Both the position numbers and the translations under genes were made by a program. The notes under the pieces are model-generated. The model was not told where the DNA came from. It ran no database searches and worked only from the letters and a program-made list of their open reading frames with translations. Shown piece by piece: positions 1 to 12,435 of a stretch of DNA of 64,000 nucleotides (positions are counted from its first letter, which is position 1; each line of letters starts with the position of its first letter). Origin of the DNA: Eutreptiella sp. 'Long Island Sound 2002' (lineage: Eukaryota; Euglenozoa; Euglenophyceae; Eutreptiales; Eutreptiaceae); assembly GCA_964036045.1 (NCBI GenBank), contig OZ038394.1, positions 4,072,658 to 4,136,657 of the forward strand, given 5' to 3'.

Positions 1-469
1 ATTGTCTGGTTGGGTTTTTTATTATTAAATATAGATTGCAGTGTTTGATTGTTGCTGCGGTTATATCCCATTCTTGAGTGCATCATTTGCGATGTTGTGT
101 TTGTTTCCAGTTCCCCTCTCCATGTAAATATGGGTATAACAAGGCTGCCGTCGAAGTACAATGCTGCATGCGACGCCAGCTGGCATGCAGAGCCCAGCGT
201 CAAGGACATGATGGCCCGTGCAGTGCACCGGCAGTGAACAGGACCCAGAAACAAGTACGTGTTGAGCGTTGTGCAAGTGTGCAAGGGTGAACAAGGAGGG
301 AGACATCACAGTGGGGTCAACGCAGCAAGCAGAACCAAGGAGCGGTAAAAGAGTTTGAAGATTTGGGCAAGCCAAGGCCTTAGGCAAAATGACGCTTTGT
401 GGATTTTGTGGGTTTTGGAAAAGTTGAAAGAGACCGAGTACAGCACAAACAAAAGTGTTATACAGCCGG
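1..469. other. Left-edge sequence with no supported gene
   Basis: Mixed-composition sequence before the inverted LINE arm begins. Short open frames occur on both strands, but none has a recognisable motif or coding-like composition. I see nothing else in it. Confidence 0.5.
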
Positions 470-3400
470 TGGTTGGAGATGGCGGTCTTGAGGGCTTCCG
501 CTGCCTCGCGGTGGAGGGTGCGCGTGTAGGCCCAGACCCTGGTGGGGGGGGCCGCCCCGGTGTGGGACTCGGCCGTGGTGGGGGCCGGCTCGAGGGTGTG
601 ACTGGTGAAGGAGGGCCTGAGCAGCCCAACGTGCAGGGAGGTTCACACGTGTGCCCACCTGTCCGCCCATCCCTGTTGGGCGTCGCCCGTGCCTGTCCCT
701 GTGGGCAGTTGTACGATGATCACCCGCGAGGGGTGTGACCCTGGTACCACGGTGGGGGATGTGGTGTGTTTGTGGGCGTGTAACCATACCGCGGTGTCTG
801 CGTTCGCCATCACGTGGTCCTCCCCCTCCGCTGTGTGGACGTATTCGATGGCGGCCTCTCCTTCCGGGGTGAGGAGGAGGTGTGTGCCAGGGGCCTGCGT
901 GTGTGCCTCCACGTCCCGGAGCCACAGGTACGTGGCCATTGTTTGATGTCGGTAGCTATGTAATTTGCCCCAAGTGGCCTAGTCGAAGACGAACCTCAAG
1001 ACAGGCACAGGATTGCACAATGGGGCTCCACAGATGTGCTTATGAAGACATGCTTCGAGCCGACTGGCTCCTCATCAGTTCTGAACGGGCAAACAGTAGG
1101 CATGTTGTGCAAACATATATGGGGGCTTGCACAGATAGTGTAAAATCATGATTCACATGTAGAGCAACCGGTTAATTCACAGGTGCACAAAAAATCAAAA
1201 CAATAGAATAAAAAATCACCGTCACGTCTGTCGCCCCGGCACGCGGAGAAGGCGCGCGATATACTCCTGGTACCAAAATTCAGCAAAAAATCACAGCCTG
1301 AAATTTTCGAAAATTCGAGGTGTGTGCCATGGGCCTGCGTGTGTGCCTCCGCGTCCTCGAGCCACAGGTACGTGAGCGCCACGGCGCCGGGGAGGATTTC
1401 CCCCCACGTAAAAGTGCCCTCGGGTGATGCCCACTGCAGGGGCAGTGTGCGGCGTCCCCGCGAGTCGCTGGTGGCATGGTAGTCGTGGGGGAGGTGACGC
1501 TTGGTGAGCCGGTGTGGCATGTTTTCGTGGTGGCGGTGGGGGGGTCCCAATTACATTTCTCTGGGGGAAGTGCGTCCGCGTCGTCCTCCTGGGGCTGGGC
1601 CAGCGGCAGCGCGTGTGCAGTGGGTGTGGTGTCGGGTAATCCACTGTGTGTGAGGATGTAGAACCCCTCGGGGATGAGCTGCAGGACGATGTCCCACTTC
1701 GCCGTCTGCTCTGGGGACCACTGCTGGGGTCCGCTCTGCGGCCGTCGGAGGGTGACTTGGTGGCCCCATCTCCAGCTGTGGTAGGCGAGGAGGCTGAGGA
1801 TGGTGTCTTGCTCCGCGTCCTCCACGCTCTCCACATACGCCGTCCTGTCGGTGACGTCGATGGCGTACTCTTCCTCCCATTCTTGTGTGGGCGCCTGGAG
1901 ACGTCGGGCAGGTCGTGCTCGAGGGACGCCCGGTACTCGGCGGGGCCCTTGCTGGCTTCGTGGGTGGGGTGGTGGCGCCACAGGGCGTTGGACAGGTGTG
2001 TCCAGGGCGCCCTCTCGCGGGGTGAGGGCTGCGGGGGGGCATTTTGCGGGCCGGGGTGGCCGGGGTCCGCGGGGTCACTTGTTGCAGGCTCCCGTTCTGG
2101 CGTGGTTAGGTACATATGCTGTTCCGTGTCCTCCGTGTGTTGGACCTCCAGCACTAGCAGGCTGTCGATGTCCAGGGCCATGGGGTCATCCTGGGCGTGC
2201 TGGGGTGCTGCTTTGTGGTGCAGTGGGTGTGTTATGTTGGTGCTCGGGGTATGTGTGGCGGCCGGTGCGGGGCCGTAAGCCGGTGCCCGGGGAAGCGCGC
2301 GGTTTGGCGTGGTTGTGGCGTGCGTCTGCTCGTTGGTGGCTTTCGCGGCCGGCGGTGTCGCCCCTGGGCGCGGTTTGGGTTGTGGCCGGTGGTGGGCGTT
2401 CAGCTGGCGTGTGGTGTGCGGGGTTTCCAGGAGTCGTGCCGGTGGGGGGTCGGGGTGCGGAGCCGGCGTGGCGCGGCGTCGTTCCTGTGTTGGTAGGCTG
2501 TGGTGTCTCATGTCCCCGGGTGGGGCTGGGGGATGCGGTGTGGCATGGTGGTGCTGGGTTGCGTGGTGGCCTTCCCGGTGGGGGGGGGGGGGGCACCGTG
2601 TCCAGGTCTGGTGGGGTGGGTGGTCCTTGGTGGCTGGTCCTCGGGCGGTGTCGGGCAGCCCCTTGCGGTCTCCTGGTCGTTCCTCTGGTGTGTTTCCGTA
2701 GGTGGGCCGTGCGGGGTCGTTGTGGTGTGGGGCCTGGGGTCCCCTGGGGCGGGTTGTGTGGGATTTCGAGTGTCGCAACCAGGGGGGTGTGGTCACGTGG
2801 TGCTTTCGGGTGTGGGCCCAACGGTGAGTGGGCCCAGTGGTGCAGGGAGCGCTGTGTATGGGCCACGCGCGGGCTGCCACGTTTGTGGGGTCCACTGGTC
2901 GGTGGGTTGTGGCATCCCGGGCGTGTTGTGGCCCCGGTGCGGCGCCCGTGGGTGATGGGTGGCATGTATTGTCTCCATGGTCGGGGGGGGGCTATGGGCT
3001 CGTGTGTGGGGTGGGTCCGTGGTGGGCTACCGGCTGGTAGCGGGTGCTGGGCCCGCACTGTGGGTGGGTGTTCCGCGGTGTCTCCTCGGTGCGTCTCGTG
3101 GTGGCCCCTGGTCGGCTGGCTGGGGGGGGTTTTTGGGGTGTACCGCATCCATGGGGGCACCATTGTGTGTTGGCGTGCTGCAGCGGGTTGTGGGAGTGGG
3201 GCCTGTGTCGGTGTCGTCCGTTTGGTCGGCGGCGGTGTGTCGTGTGTCGTCCTCGGCGGCTCCTCATGGTGGTCCGTTGTGGCGGTCCGTGGGGGGTGCT
3301 CTTGGGCTTGGCGGTTCCTGGGAGGGTGCGGGACATGCGGGGTCGGGATGGTTGGGGGGTGGGCGCGCGTGTGTGTTGGTTCGTGTGTTCGCCCTCTGCT

Positions 3401-3476
3401 CCCTCTGCGGTTTCTTCCTCTGCCTTTCCCTTGCCTCTCTCTTTGTGCATGTTCGTTTTTTTTTTCGGGGGGGGTG
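470..3476 (-). mobile_element. Inverted head fragment of the GC-rich LINE-like element (left arm)
   Basis: Read on the minus strand this segment repeats, with moderate divergence, the plus-strand sequence at about 7236-9895. Matching protein segments include NAPPQP-PR-RAPWTHLSNAL, SLLAYHSWRWGH, TVVPGSHP and ADTAVWL. The arm starts at a G-rich/T-run junction near 3476, where the minus strand gives a Lys/Glu/Gly-rich start like that of the right arm. It stops abruptly near 470, shortly after the position of the right arm's TAG at 9878. At two places where the right arm has stop codons (8831 and 9878) this arm has sense codons (Arg and Lys), so it preserves an older reading state. It is interrupted by an insert at 935-1316. 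It is a fragment without reverse transcriptase, so it cannot move by itself. Confidence 0.85.
935..1316. mobile_element. 382-bp insert flanked by a 58-bp direct duplication
   Basis: The LINE-derived stretch 877-934 is repeated, with a few changes, at 1317-1374. The 382 bases between have no counterpart in the right arm. The insert is richer in A+T than its surroundings and contains A-rich runs (around 1187-1220 and 1285-1315). No coding potential is seen. A long target duplication around an A-rich insert suggests end-joining or target-primed insertion, but the element class is unknown. Confidence 0.65.
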
Positions 3477-3889
3477 AGTGTGGTTGGGCGTTTTCGGTGC
3501 TTGGCGTGGGTGTGGGTGCGTGCCGGTGCCGGTGTTGGTGTGGGTGTGGGTGTCGTGGGGGATGGCCGGCTGTTGCGCTCTGGGTTCCCTGTGTGTGTGT
3601 CGGCCCTCAGGCACCTGGTGGCTTTCGGTTTCTGGGGCGCCGGTCCGGGGGGCGCCGGCAGCGGGTGGTTGGCGGCAGTGGTGGCGTGGTGCTTGCGTGG
3701 GCGGTCGCGGCTCCTGGGTAGCGCCTTGGTCGCGTGGCTGGACGCGGGCGTGCGTGTGGGTGTGTTCATGGCGTAGGCCGTTTGGGCGGTGGGCACCCCA
3801 CTTCTCGGTGCGGGACGGCTCGTGTCGGCGTGGCAGGCTTGTGTGGCCGGGATGGGCGGGGTGTCGGGTATGTGTGCGCCGAAGGCATG
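3477..3889. other. GT-rich spacer sequence, no gene
   Basis: Strongly strand-skewed G/T-rich sequence on the plus strand following the end of the left arm. It includes GGTGTGGGTGTGGG-type runs near 3530-3550. Long open frames arise here only because of the composition. No protein motif is visible. Confidence 0.5.
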
Positions 3890-5960
3890 GTGGGTTAGGT
3901 TGGGGCCCTGTGGGTGATGCAATGGGTGGTGAAGACGCTGGTGATGCCTACGGGGGGGAGTGCTGTAGGCGCCGCAATGGGTTGGTGTCGCTGATGTGGG
4001 TGCGGCAGGCGATGCGCCGGGCGGTGACGGGGTTGGTGATGCCGATGGTGACGGTGTGGTAGGTGACGGTGCGGGTGCTGGGGGGGCCGGCGGTTCCGGT
4101 GGTCGCCGTAGGTGGTGCAATGGGTGGTGGCGTCGCTCGTGATGTCGGCGGTGAGGGTGCTGCAGGTGACGTCGATGGCGAGGGCGCTGCGGGTGACGTC
4201 ATGGGTGATGGCGATGTTGATGTGGGGGTGTTGCAGCTGGTGTGCCGGCTGCAGGCGCGCCTGGTACTGCCGGTGCGTAGGGTGTTGCCGGGGATGCTGT
4301 GGGCGGTCGTGTCGTCGGTGGTGCCGATGATGAGGGTGACGTAGGTGATGCACCGGGTAACGCTGGAGCCGGTGTGTGCCGTAGATGATGCGTTGGGAAC
4401 GGGTGGTTCGGGGCCGGAGGGGGGGCTGCCGTTGGTGCAACGGGCGATGGTGGCGTTGGTGATGCCGGTGCTGAGGGTGTCGCAAGTGATGAATCGCGCG
4501 ACGCTGTTGTTGGTGATGTGGATGGCGGGGGGGGGGGTGTTGGTGAGGCTGATGGTGCCGGCGGTGAGGATGTTGCATATGGTGCAACGGCTGATGGTGA
4601 GGGTGCTGCAGGCGGCGCAGTGGGCGGTGGTGTTGCTGGCGATGCCCATGGCGAGGGTGCTGTGGGTGATTCTGATGGTGGGGGTGTTGCCGGTGATGCA
4701 ATGGGTGATGGTGTCGTTGACGATGTTGGTGGTGAGGGTGCTGCAGGCGTTGTCACCGGTGATGGCAATGTGGGCGGCGTCCATGGCGGGGGTGTTGTGG
4801 GTGATGCTACGGGTAGTGGCGCCGCTGGCGACTCTGACGACGGTGAGGGTGCGGCGATGCATCTGGGGCGTCGCCGGCGGTGCTGATGGTGGGGGTGTCG
4901 CAGGTGACGAAGAATGTGGGGGCTCATCGGGCGACTGTGAGACCAGTAATGCCGACGGTGGAATGGGCTGTGCGGGTGATGGGAAGGCTGCAGAGGGAGA
5001 GCGCTCCGGGTGACGTCGCCGGTGAGGGCGCTGCGGGTGTTGGACTGGGCGGAGGCGCTGTTGGCGGCGTCAGTGGTGCCGCTAGTGGTGGAATGTGCAT
5101 TGGTGACGCTGGTGTTGTTGATGGTGAGGGTGATGTACCGCTGGCGTTGCCGCTGGGGAGGCTGCTGCGGGTGGTGCCGTGGGTGGCGGAGTCACCGGTG
5201 GTGCCGATGGTGATGGTGCTGCCGGTCGCGTCGATTTTTAGGGTGCTGCATCCTGTGGCGGTGGGGCTGGTGTGCGCTACTGGTGGTGTGACAGTCCAGG
5301 TGTTGGTGAGGCCAGGGGCGCCGTTGTGAGGGTTGCCAGCAGTGCAGGGGGTGATGGGGGGGCTGCAGGTGGTGTAATTGGTGGTGGTGATGGACCGGCT
5401 GACGTTGGTGATGGCGATGGTGAGCGGGCGATGGCGATGCTAGCATTGCCGATTGGGGGGCCGTTGCATAGGACGCAACGGGTGGTGGCCGTGAGCTATG
5501 CACCGGGTGGTGCTGGTGCTGGTGGTGTCTTTGGCGGGGGTGCCGTAGGGAGGTGACTCCACAGGTGACCGTGTTGCGGGCGATGTTAGTGGTGAGGGTG
5601 CTTCGGGCCTTCGCCGTTGGTACCGCTGGCGGTGCCGGTAGTCGGGATGTTGCAGGTGCTGTGGTGACGTGACGGGTGCTGCTGGCGGCGTCGGCAGTGT
5701 GGGTGCCATGCGTGATGCAACGGGTGATGGCGTCGTTGGTGATGTCGCGGGTGCTGCAGGTCTGTAGGCTATGCCACGGGTGGTGTTCCAGGTGGCGTCG
5801 CGGTGGCTGGTGTCTCTAGCACTGCTTACGGTGAGGGCACCGCGGGTGCCATATGCTGTAATTTTGGATGGTGTCGCTGGTGGTGCTGGTGGTGATTGTA
5901 GGTGCCGCAACGGGCGTTGGTGGGATAAGGGGTGGGTCGGTGGGGTTGTTGGGGGTCCAT
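3890..5960. repeat. Degenerate GTGATGG-rich tandem repeat tract
   Basis: Two kilobases built from variants of GGTGATG, GTGCTGC and GATGCAACGGGTG words. On the minus strand the repeat yields a monotonous Thr/Ile/Ala/Ser translation in which ITH, TLT and CIT-NT-like words recur roughly every 19-20 codons, implying a decayed unit near 57-60 bp. All three minus frames stay open for hundreds of bases, which is expected from a low-complexity array lacking stop triplets. I treat the frames as artefacts of composition and not as genes. Confidence 0.7.
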
Positions 5961-7235
5961 AAGGAACAAGGGTCGGACCGTGATGTTGGTGGTCACTGGT
6001 GTGGGTGCTGTGGGTCATTTTGAATGTGGGGGCAATCGCAGGTGTGGCGCCGGGTGGATGGTGGTGAGCCTGGCGACAGCATGGTGAGTGCTGCCGGGGG
6101 GGAGGGTGTTGTTGGTGCTGTTTTGGGTGGCGGTGCCGCCGGTGGAAGGCTGGTGGAGAGGAGAGGGCGGTAGTGCGGTCGGTCGTGATGGTGGGTTCTT
6201 CAGTGTGGGTGGTCAGCGGGAGGTGGATGTGGCTGGCGGTGGGGTGCTCGGTGTGTGTGGCCAGTGCCAGGTATCTTAGGCCTGCTTGTTGGTGCGGGTG
6301 TGTTGATGGCGGGGGTTTGTCCGCCTGTCCGCCCGTGGAGTTGGTGCCGGCGTTGGGAGGCTGCCTGTGTGCGCGGCTGGGTGCCGTTGTGTGTGGCGGT
6401 GGCGGTAGGGTCGGTGCGCTGGGCGCTTGGTGGGCGTGGTTGGGTGTGGGTGCGCGTGTGGACGTGTACTTGGTGCGGGCTGCGGGGGGTCTGCGGGCGG
6501 CGGGCGTGTTGTTGCCGTGCGTGTGGCGGGTTGTGCTGTCTGGTGGAGCGTGGCTGCTGTGTGCTCTCCGTGGATGGTGCCAGTCTGGGTGTTTGGGGTT
6601 GGGTGCTGGATGTGGGTGCGTTGTCTGCGCGATGTGGTGGGGCGTGATGGTGGGTTCTCCGACGTGTGCGGCCGGCTGGACGCGGGTGTGGTCGGTGGTG
6701 TGGTGTCCGGTGCGGGCGGTCAGGGTCGGGTCGGTGTGGGCTCGGTGGTGGTGGTGGTTGTGGCTGGACTGCTTGGTGGTTGTGGTGGTTTGTTCTCTAC
6801 AACAACGATCACCGGGTAGCTGACGTCCGCCAATACGGGCCCCAGATTGCAATGAGGCAAATACTCTTTAACAAGTCCAATTCTTGGTGGACCTCAACGG
6901 AAACGACCTCCTCAACGCCTTCACAGCACTTGACACGGGCAACGACAAATGCATGTACCTCACACCATGTCACTCGCCTCTCAACACATGGGCCAAGCAT
7001 GTCGTCCCCGATTCATCTTTTTTCCTTTGCTCTTGTGTTGATCGTAAAGACTTTCCACGTGCGCTTGCCTCCACTTCACAATGGACGTTTAGCATAAAAA
7101 GCAAGTTTGAACAAATCCAACATAGGATCAAGGGTTGGATGGTATTGCCGGGTTGGGAAAAGAGTATATTTTCGCGCACGTACCTAATCACGGCTTCGCA
7201 ACCGGCCATCATCCTTCAAAATTGGAAACAAAGCG
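5961..7235. other. Spacer between the inverted arms, no gene
   Basis: The first part (to about 6800) is GT-rich like the preceding tract. The remainder (6830-7235) has ordinary composition and leads into the start of the right-hand LINE arm. No motif or coding-like frame was recognised. Confidence 0.5.
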
Positions 7236-8155
7236 CACAAGCAAACAGAGAGGGGCAGGGGAAAGGCAGAGGAGGAAACCGCGGAGGCAGCAGAGGGCAG
7301 ACACGCCGGGGACATCATGGCCCAAAAAAGTGAGGGTCGCGGTGCAGGCCGACACACACGCGCCCCCCCCCCCCGGCCATCCCGACCCCGCATGTCCCGC
7401 ACCCTCCGGGGAACCGCCGGCCCCAAGACCGCCCCCGACGCACCGCCACAACAGACCGCCATGAGGAACTGCCGAGGATGACACACGACGCACCGCCGCA
7501 CAGCACACAGACGACAGCGACACAAGCCCCGCCCAAACAACCGACAACACCCCCCACTGCGGCCTGCCAACACACAGTGGTGCCCCCATGGATGCGGTAC
7601 ACCGAAAAGGCCCCCACAGCCAGCCAACCAGGGGCCACCACAAGACGCACCAAGGAGACACCACGGAAGACCCACCCACAGTGAGGCCCCAGCGGCCGCT
7701 ACCAGCCGGTAGCCTACCACGGACCCACCCCGCACCCGAGCCCAAAGCCCCCCCTCCACCATGGAGACCATACACCCCTGCCACACACAGCCACCCATCA
7801 CCCACGGGCGCCGCACCGGGGCAACAACACGCCCGGGATGCCACAACCCACCGACCCGCGGACCCCACAAACGTGGCAGCCCGCACGTGGCCCATAGACG
7901 GCGCTCCCCACACCCCTGAACCCACTAAACGGTGGGCCGACACCCCGAAGCACCATGCGACCACACCCCCCTGGTTGCGACACTCCAATCCCACACAACC
8001 GATCCCAGGGGACCCGAGGCCCCTCACCGCAACGATTCCACACCGCCCAAGGACTGGAAAACGCCAGATAGACGACCGAGAGACCGCGCGGGACTGCCCC
8101 GCACCGCCCGAGGACGCGCCAAGAGCAACCACCCACCCCACCAGACCTGGACACG

Positions 8156-10582
8156 ATGCCCCCCCGCCCAACGGGAAATCCACCACGCAACCCAGCGCCA
8201 CCATACCACACCGCACTCCCCTCCCCCACCCAGGAACATGAGACACCGCAGCCCAGCAACACAGGAACGACACCACACCACACCGGCTCTGCACATCACC
8301 CCTGCCGCCCGCCGGCAACATCCCTGGAAACCCCACACACCACATGCCAGCTCAACGCCCACCACCGGCCACAACCCGAACCACGCTCAGGGACGAAACC
8401 ACTAGCCAAGACGGCCAACAGCGAGCCGCCACACACCACAGCCACGCCAAACCGCACGCTCCCCCGAGCACGGAAGCACGACCCCGCACCGGCCGCCACG
8501 TGTGCCCCGAGCACCAACATAGCACACCCACCACGCCACGAAGCAGCAGCCCAACTCGTGAACACCCACGACGTCCCCATGGCCCTGGACATCGACAGCC
8601 TGCTAGAGCTGGAGCTCCAACACACGGGGGACGCGGAGCAGCACATGGACCTAACCCCGCCAGAACCCGAGCCCGCAGCAAAGGACCCCGCGGGCCCTGG
8701 CCACGCCGACTCCCCGAAAAATGCCCCCCCGCAGCCCCTGCCCCGCAAGCGGGCACCTTGGACACACCTTTCCAACGCCCTGCGGCGCCACCACCCCATC
8801 CACGAAGCCAGCAAGGGCCCCGCCGAGTACTGAGCGTCCCGCGAGCGCGACCTGCCCGACGTCACGGCGCAGGGGCTCCACGGGTACACCACCACCACCC
8901 CCTCTCCAGGCGCCCCCACACAAGAATGGGAGGAAGCGTACGCCATCGGCGTCACCGACATGGTGGCGTACGTGAAGAGCGTGAAGGACGCGGAGCAAGA
9001 CACCATCGTCAGCCTACTTGCCTACCACAGCTGGAGATGGGGCCACAAAGTCACCGTCCGGCGGCCGCAGAGCAAACCCCACCAGTGGTCCCCGGAGCAG
9101 ACAGCAAAGTGGGACATCGTCCTCCAGCTCACCCCGCAGGGCTTCTATATTCTCACACACAGCGAATTACCCGACGCCGCGCCCGTTGCACAGACACTGC
9201 CGCTAGCCCAGCCCCAGGAGGACGACGCCGACGCACCCCCCTCGGAGGAATGCAATTGGAACCCCCAGACAGCAACGACCGAACGCATGCCGCACCGACT
9301 CACCAACGGTCACCTCCCCCACGACTACCATGCCACTGGCGACTCGCGGGGACGCCGCACACTGCCCCTGCAGTGGGCATCACCCAAGGGCACCTTCGCG
9401 TTGGGGGAAATCCTCCCCGGCGCCACAGCGCTCACGTACCTGTGGCTCTGGGACGCGGAGACACACACGCAGCCCCCTGGCACGCACCTTCCCCTCACCC
9501 TAGAAGGAGAAGCCGCCATCGAAAAGGTACACACAACGGAGGGAGAGGACTACGTGACGGCAAACGCGGACACCGCAGTGTGGTTACAAGCCAACGAACA
9601 CACCACACCCCCCACCGTGGTACCAGGATCACACCCCTGGCACGTGATCATCGTACAACTATCCACAAGGACTGACACGGGAGACGCCAAACAAGGGTGG
9701 GCGGACAGGTGGTCACACCTGTGCACCTCCCTGCACCACGGGCTGCACAGGCCCTCCCTCACCAGCCACATCTTCGAGCCAGCCCCAACCACGGCCGAGT
9801 CCCACACCGGGGCAACCCCCCCCACCAAGGTCTGGGCCTACACGCGCACCCTCCAACGCGGGGCAGCAGAAGCCCTATAGACCACCATCTACAACCACCA
9901 AGGCCATGTAGACACCCCCCACGATAACACGCAAAAGGGCTACCCCCTATGGTGGCACCACCCCGCATCAGAAGGGGCCCTCCAACCACCGGCAGACCAG
10001 CCTGGCATCGGCCCGGACCTCACAGCGGTCGCACACGCCGTCGCCGCCATGGCCCAGCAAGTTGGGGCGCAACCCCAATGGGCATCGTCCGTCATCAAAC
10101 AAACAGCGGCACGCCACAACCGAGCTTTCGCACACTTCAGGGGACGCCCCATTCATCCAACCCTACCGGACCTCTACCTACCTGCCCACGATGCATGGGC
10201 CGTCCACATCCTCGTGCCTCACGACACCGCGCCCAAAGCAGGGGACGTGACAGCACGAGTCACCAAACAGCTTCCCCAGACCACGCTCCACTACGACATA
10301 CCAACGCCAAACGTCATCGTCACCCACAACATGGGCCGCGACCACTACTACCTCCACGCCACCCATGAGCGCTCCCCCATCACCATATACACGTTCACCA
10401 CCTACCCTGGCCTCCAGCCGCCACGACACCACCCGCGGACTGCATTGAAGCATCCACTACAAGTCGCCCCGACCCCACGCAAAAGGCCCGCCCACCACGC
10501 GCCCCCTCCCACCGACAGCAGCGCCCTCCACGCAGCCCGCAGACGGGCCGCGACACCAAAACAACTTACTCCCACGCATTAG
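8156..10582 (+). pseudogene. LINE ORF1, broken by two in-frame stops
   Basis: One frame is open from 8156 to 10582 except for TGA at 8831-8833 and TAG at 9878-9880. The inverted copy of the first part has sense codons at both places, so the stops are mutations in this copy. The N-terminal quarter is Pro/Thr/His-rich and probably disordered. It is followed by an acidic patch (MALDIDSLLELELQH) and then a more globular region with recurrent Trp (HSWRWGHKV, TYLWLWDAE, GQ-GWADRWSH-type words). The last part (about 10049-10450) is also folded-looking (NMGRDHYYLHATHE). In LINEs ORF1 usually coats the RNA; that role is inferred from position only, as I recognise no named domain. A start upstream of 8156 is possible. 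Confidence 0.65.
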
Positions 10583-12413
10583 CGCTGGACCGGGCACCGT
10601 CACCGAGGCCACCCACAAAAGCACCCTGAACCTGCTGGCCCGCAAGCTACGCCCCAAGATCGCGCTGGAGGATACACTCTGGATATACTTTGGCGAAAGC
10701 CGCACAGCACAGCTGGCGGACCTCCGCACCATCATCCCCCGCCACATACAGCGCGCGGTAGGACCCTTCACCATATACGCGGTACCACACCCCATAATGG
10801 CCCAGTGCACCCACTGCACCCCCCGTTGCGCGCAGCCATGCGCGGGCGCCCTGCAGCAGCCCCTGCCCACCCCTACCTACAGGGGGGGCATATACCTCGG
10901 CACTATACCCGGAGACCCACATCCCTACCACCTGCCTGCGGCGGACCGCCACCACGCCATACCGCTACACCTTGTCGTACATCTGGTGGTGGGGCCATCC
11001 CCCTTCCAGAAGCGCCCCCCCACACCCCATCCGACAGACGCCCGCCAGATGAGCCGACACATGCCACGCCTGGACCGAAACGCGCCATCGCACTCCTCAC
11101 CCTAAAGGCGGCAGACACCATCCCCAGAGACCTGGATGAGGAAAACCACCTCATGGTGGAAGGGCTGACGGAGCATGTCTTGATCACGGCCATGTACGCC
11201 ACGGCGGCCGCCTCCCGCCTCTGGGAGGACTGCCCCTCCCTAACTCTAGCGCAGGCAGCGCAGCACGCCCCCAGCACGGGCCCTACCGCCGACGACGTCC
11301 ACAAATCCTTGACATGCGGGCACCCCCAAAGACCCACCCCGTGGTCTGCCCGATCCAGCTCGTCAGCTGGGACGCAATGGACGCCCCCCCGGCCACCACG
11401 GAGTTCCACATCCTCAAACACCGGGACATCTGGTGGACAGTGGAATGAGATGACCACGGCAAGCTCAGACGAGCAGCGGCACACGCCCCCGATGACGAGG
11501 TCCCGCCCCCGCCACGCGGAGGAGACCGCTTGCGACTCGCCGCCCGCGTCCCCCACACCCCAGAAACAGCCCCGGAAGCGCTGCACTACGCCCTCTACTG
11601 CGTGCAGGGGGCGCCAGGGGGCCCCCTCCCTCCGGAACGCACCCCAGCGTGGACCAGCCACGCGACCCACTACACGGCCTACATGCGCCGCCACGGGGCA
11701 GGCACCGGGCACCGGCTCCTCACCTGGCCCACAGACCCGGCTGACGCCCTGCAGGAGGCCAAGGAGACGCTTGGCATCATTACCAAGCAAGTGTTCCAAC
11801 TGAAAGACACTGTCCCCGCGTCCAAGCCCGACGTCCCAGCCACCCGTGAACACCCCGTGTTTGCACCGGGCCACGCACCTGTACAACAGCCCCAAGGCGC
11901 GCCTCCCCAACGAGTACGGCCCAATGCCCGGCTCCGCCAAGGTGCGAAGAAGCGCAAGGCCCCCACGCAGGCTAAACCCGCACACAAGCCAAAAGCCAAG
12001 GCGAAAAGTTGGACCGCAGAGGAAGCCGCCGCCCTGTATCCCGAGTACACCATACCCGAGTGCAGGTGCCCTTCGAATTCGCCACGGCCGCGGGCCCCTC
12101 CACGTGGATATGGGCGACAGGTGAGGTCAAGCACCGGTACCGCGTCACGGGGGACCACCAATGGTTCAAGATCCACGTCAAGTGGGACCCAGCCACCCCC
12201 AACGACAAGAAGGTGGGGCGCACCATCGAACTCTGGCGAGACCAAAACGGTCTTCAGATTGTCCCCATGCAGCTGTGCAGCCCCGACACAGAGCACCTCA
12301 CCGGCACTGGGTACACGGGCGAGGTCCACTATGCATGGCCCCTACCTCAGTACCAGAAGCGGAACCGCAAGGCGCCTGCAGCTCAGGGTGTCATCGACGT
12401 CGTCGACACCTGA
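10583..12413 (+). pseudogene. Continuation of LINE ORF1 region, multiply frameshifted
   Basis: Coding-like sequence continues past 10582 but hops between frames. A frame with LLARKLRPKIALEDTLWIYF and a Cys-rich word CTHCTPRCAQPC is open to about 11105. Another with DLDEENHLMVEGLTEHVLIT follows to about 11310, then one holding HTPETAPEALHYALYC. A Lys/Pro/Ala-rich basic tail sits at about 11940-12010 (KKRKAPTQAKPAHKPKAKAK). The final frame 12009-12413 has a compact domain (HRYRVTGDHQWFKIHVKWDP) and ends in TGA. The basic tract could bind nucleic acid. The pieces may be one protein broken by indels or two adjacent ORFs. Function is not recognised. Confidence 0.5.
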
Positions 12414-12435
12414 CGGGGCCCGGGCCGGACACGGC

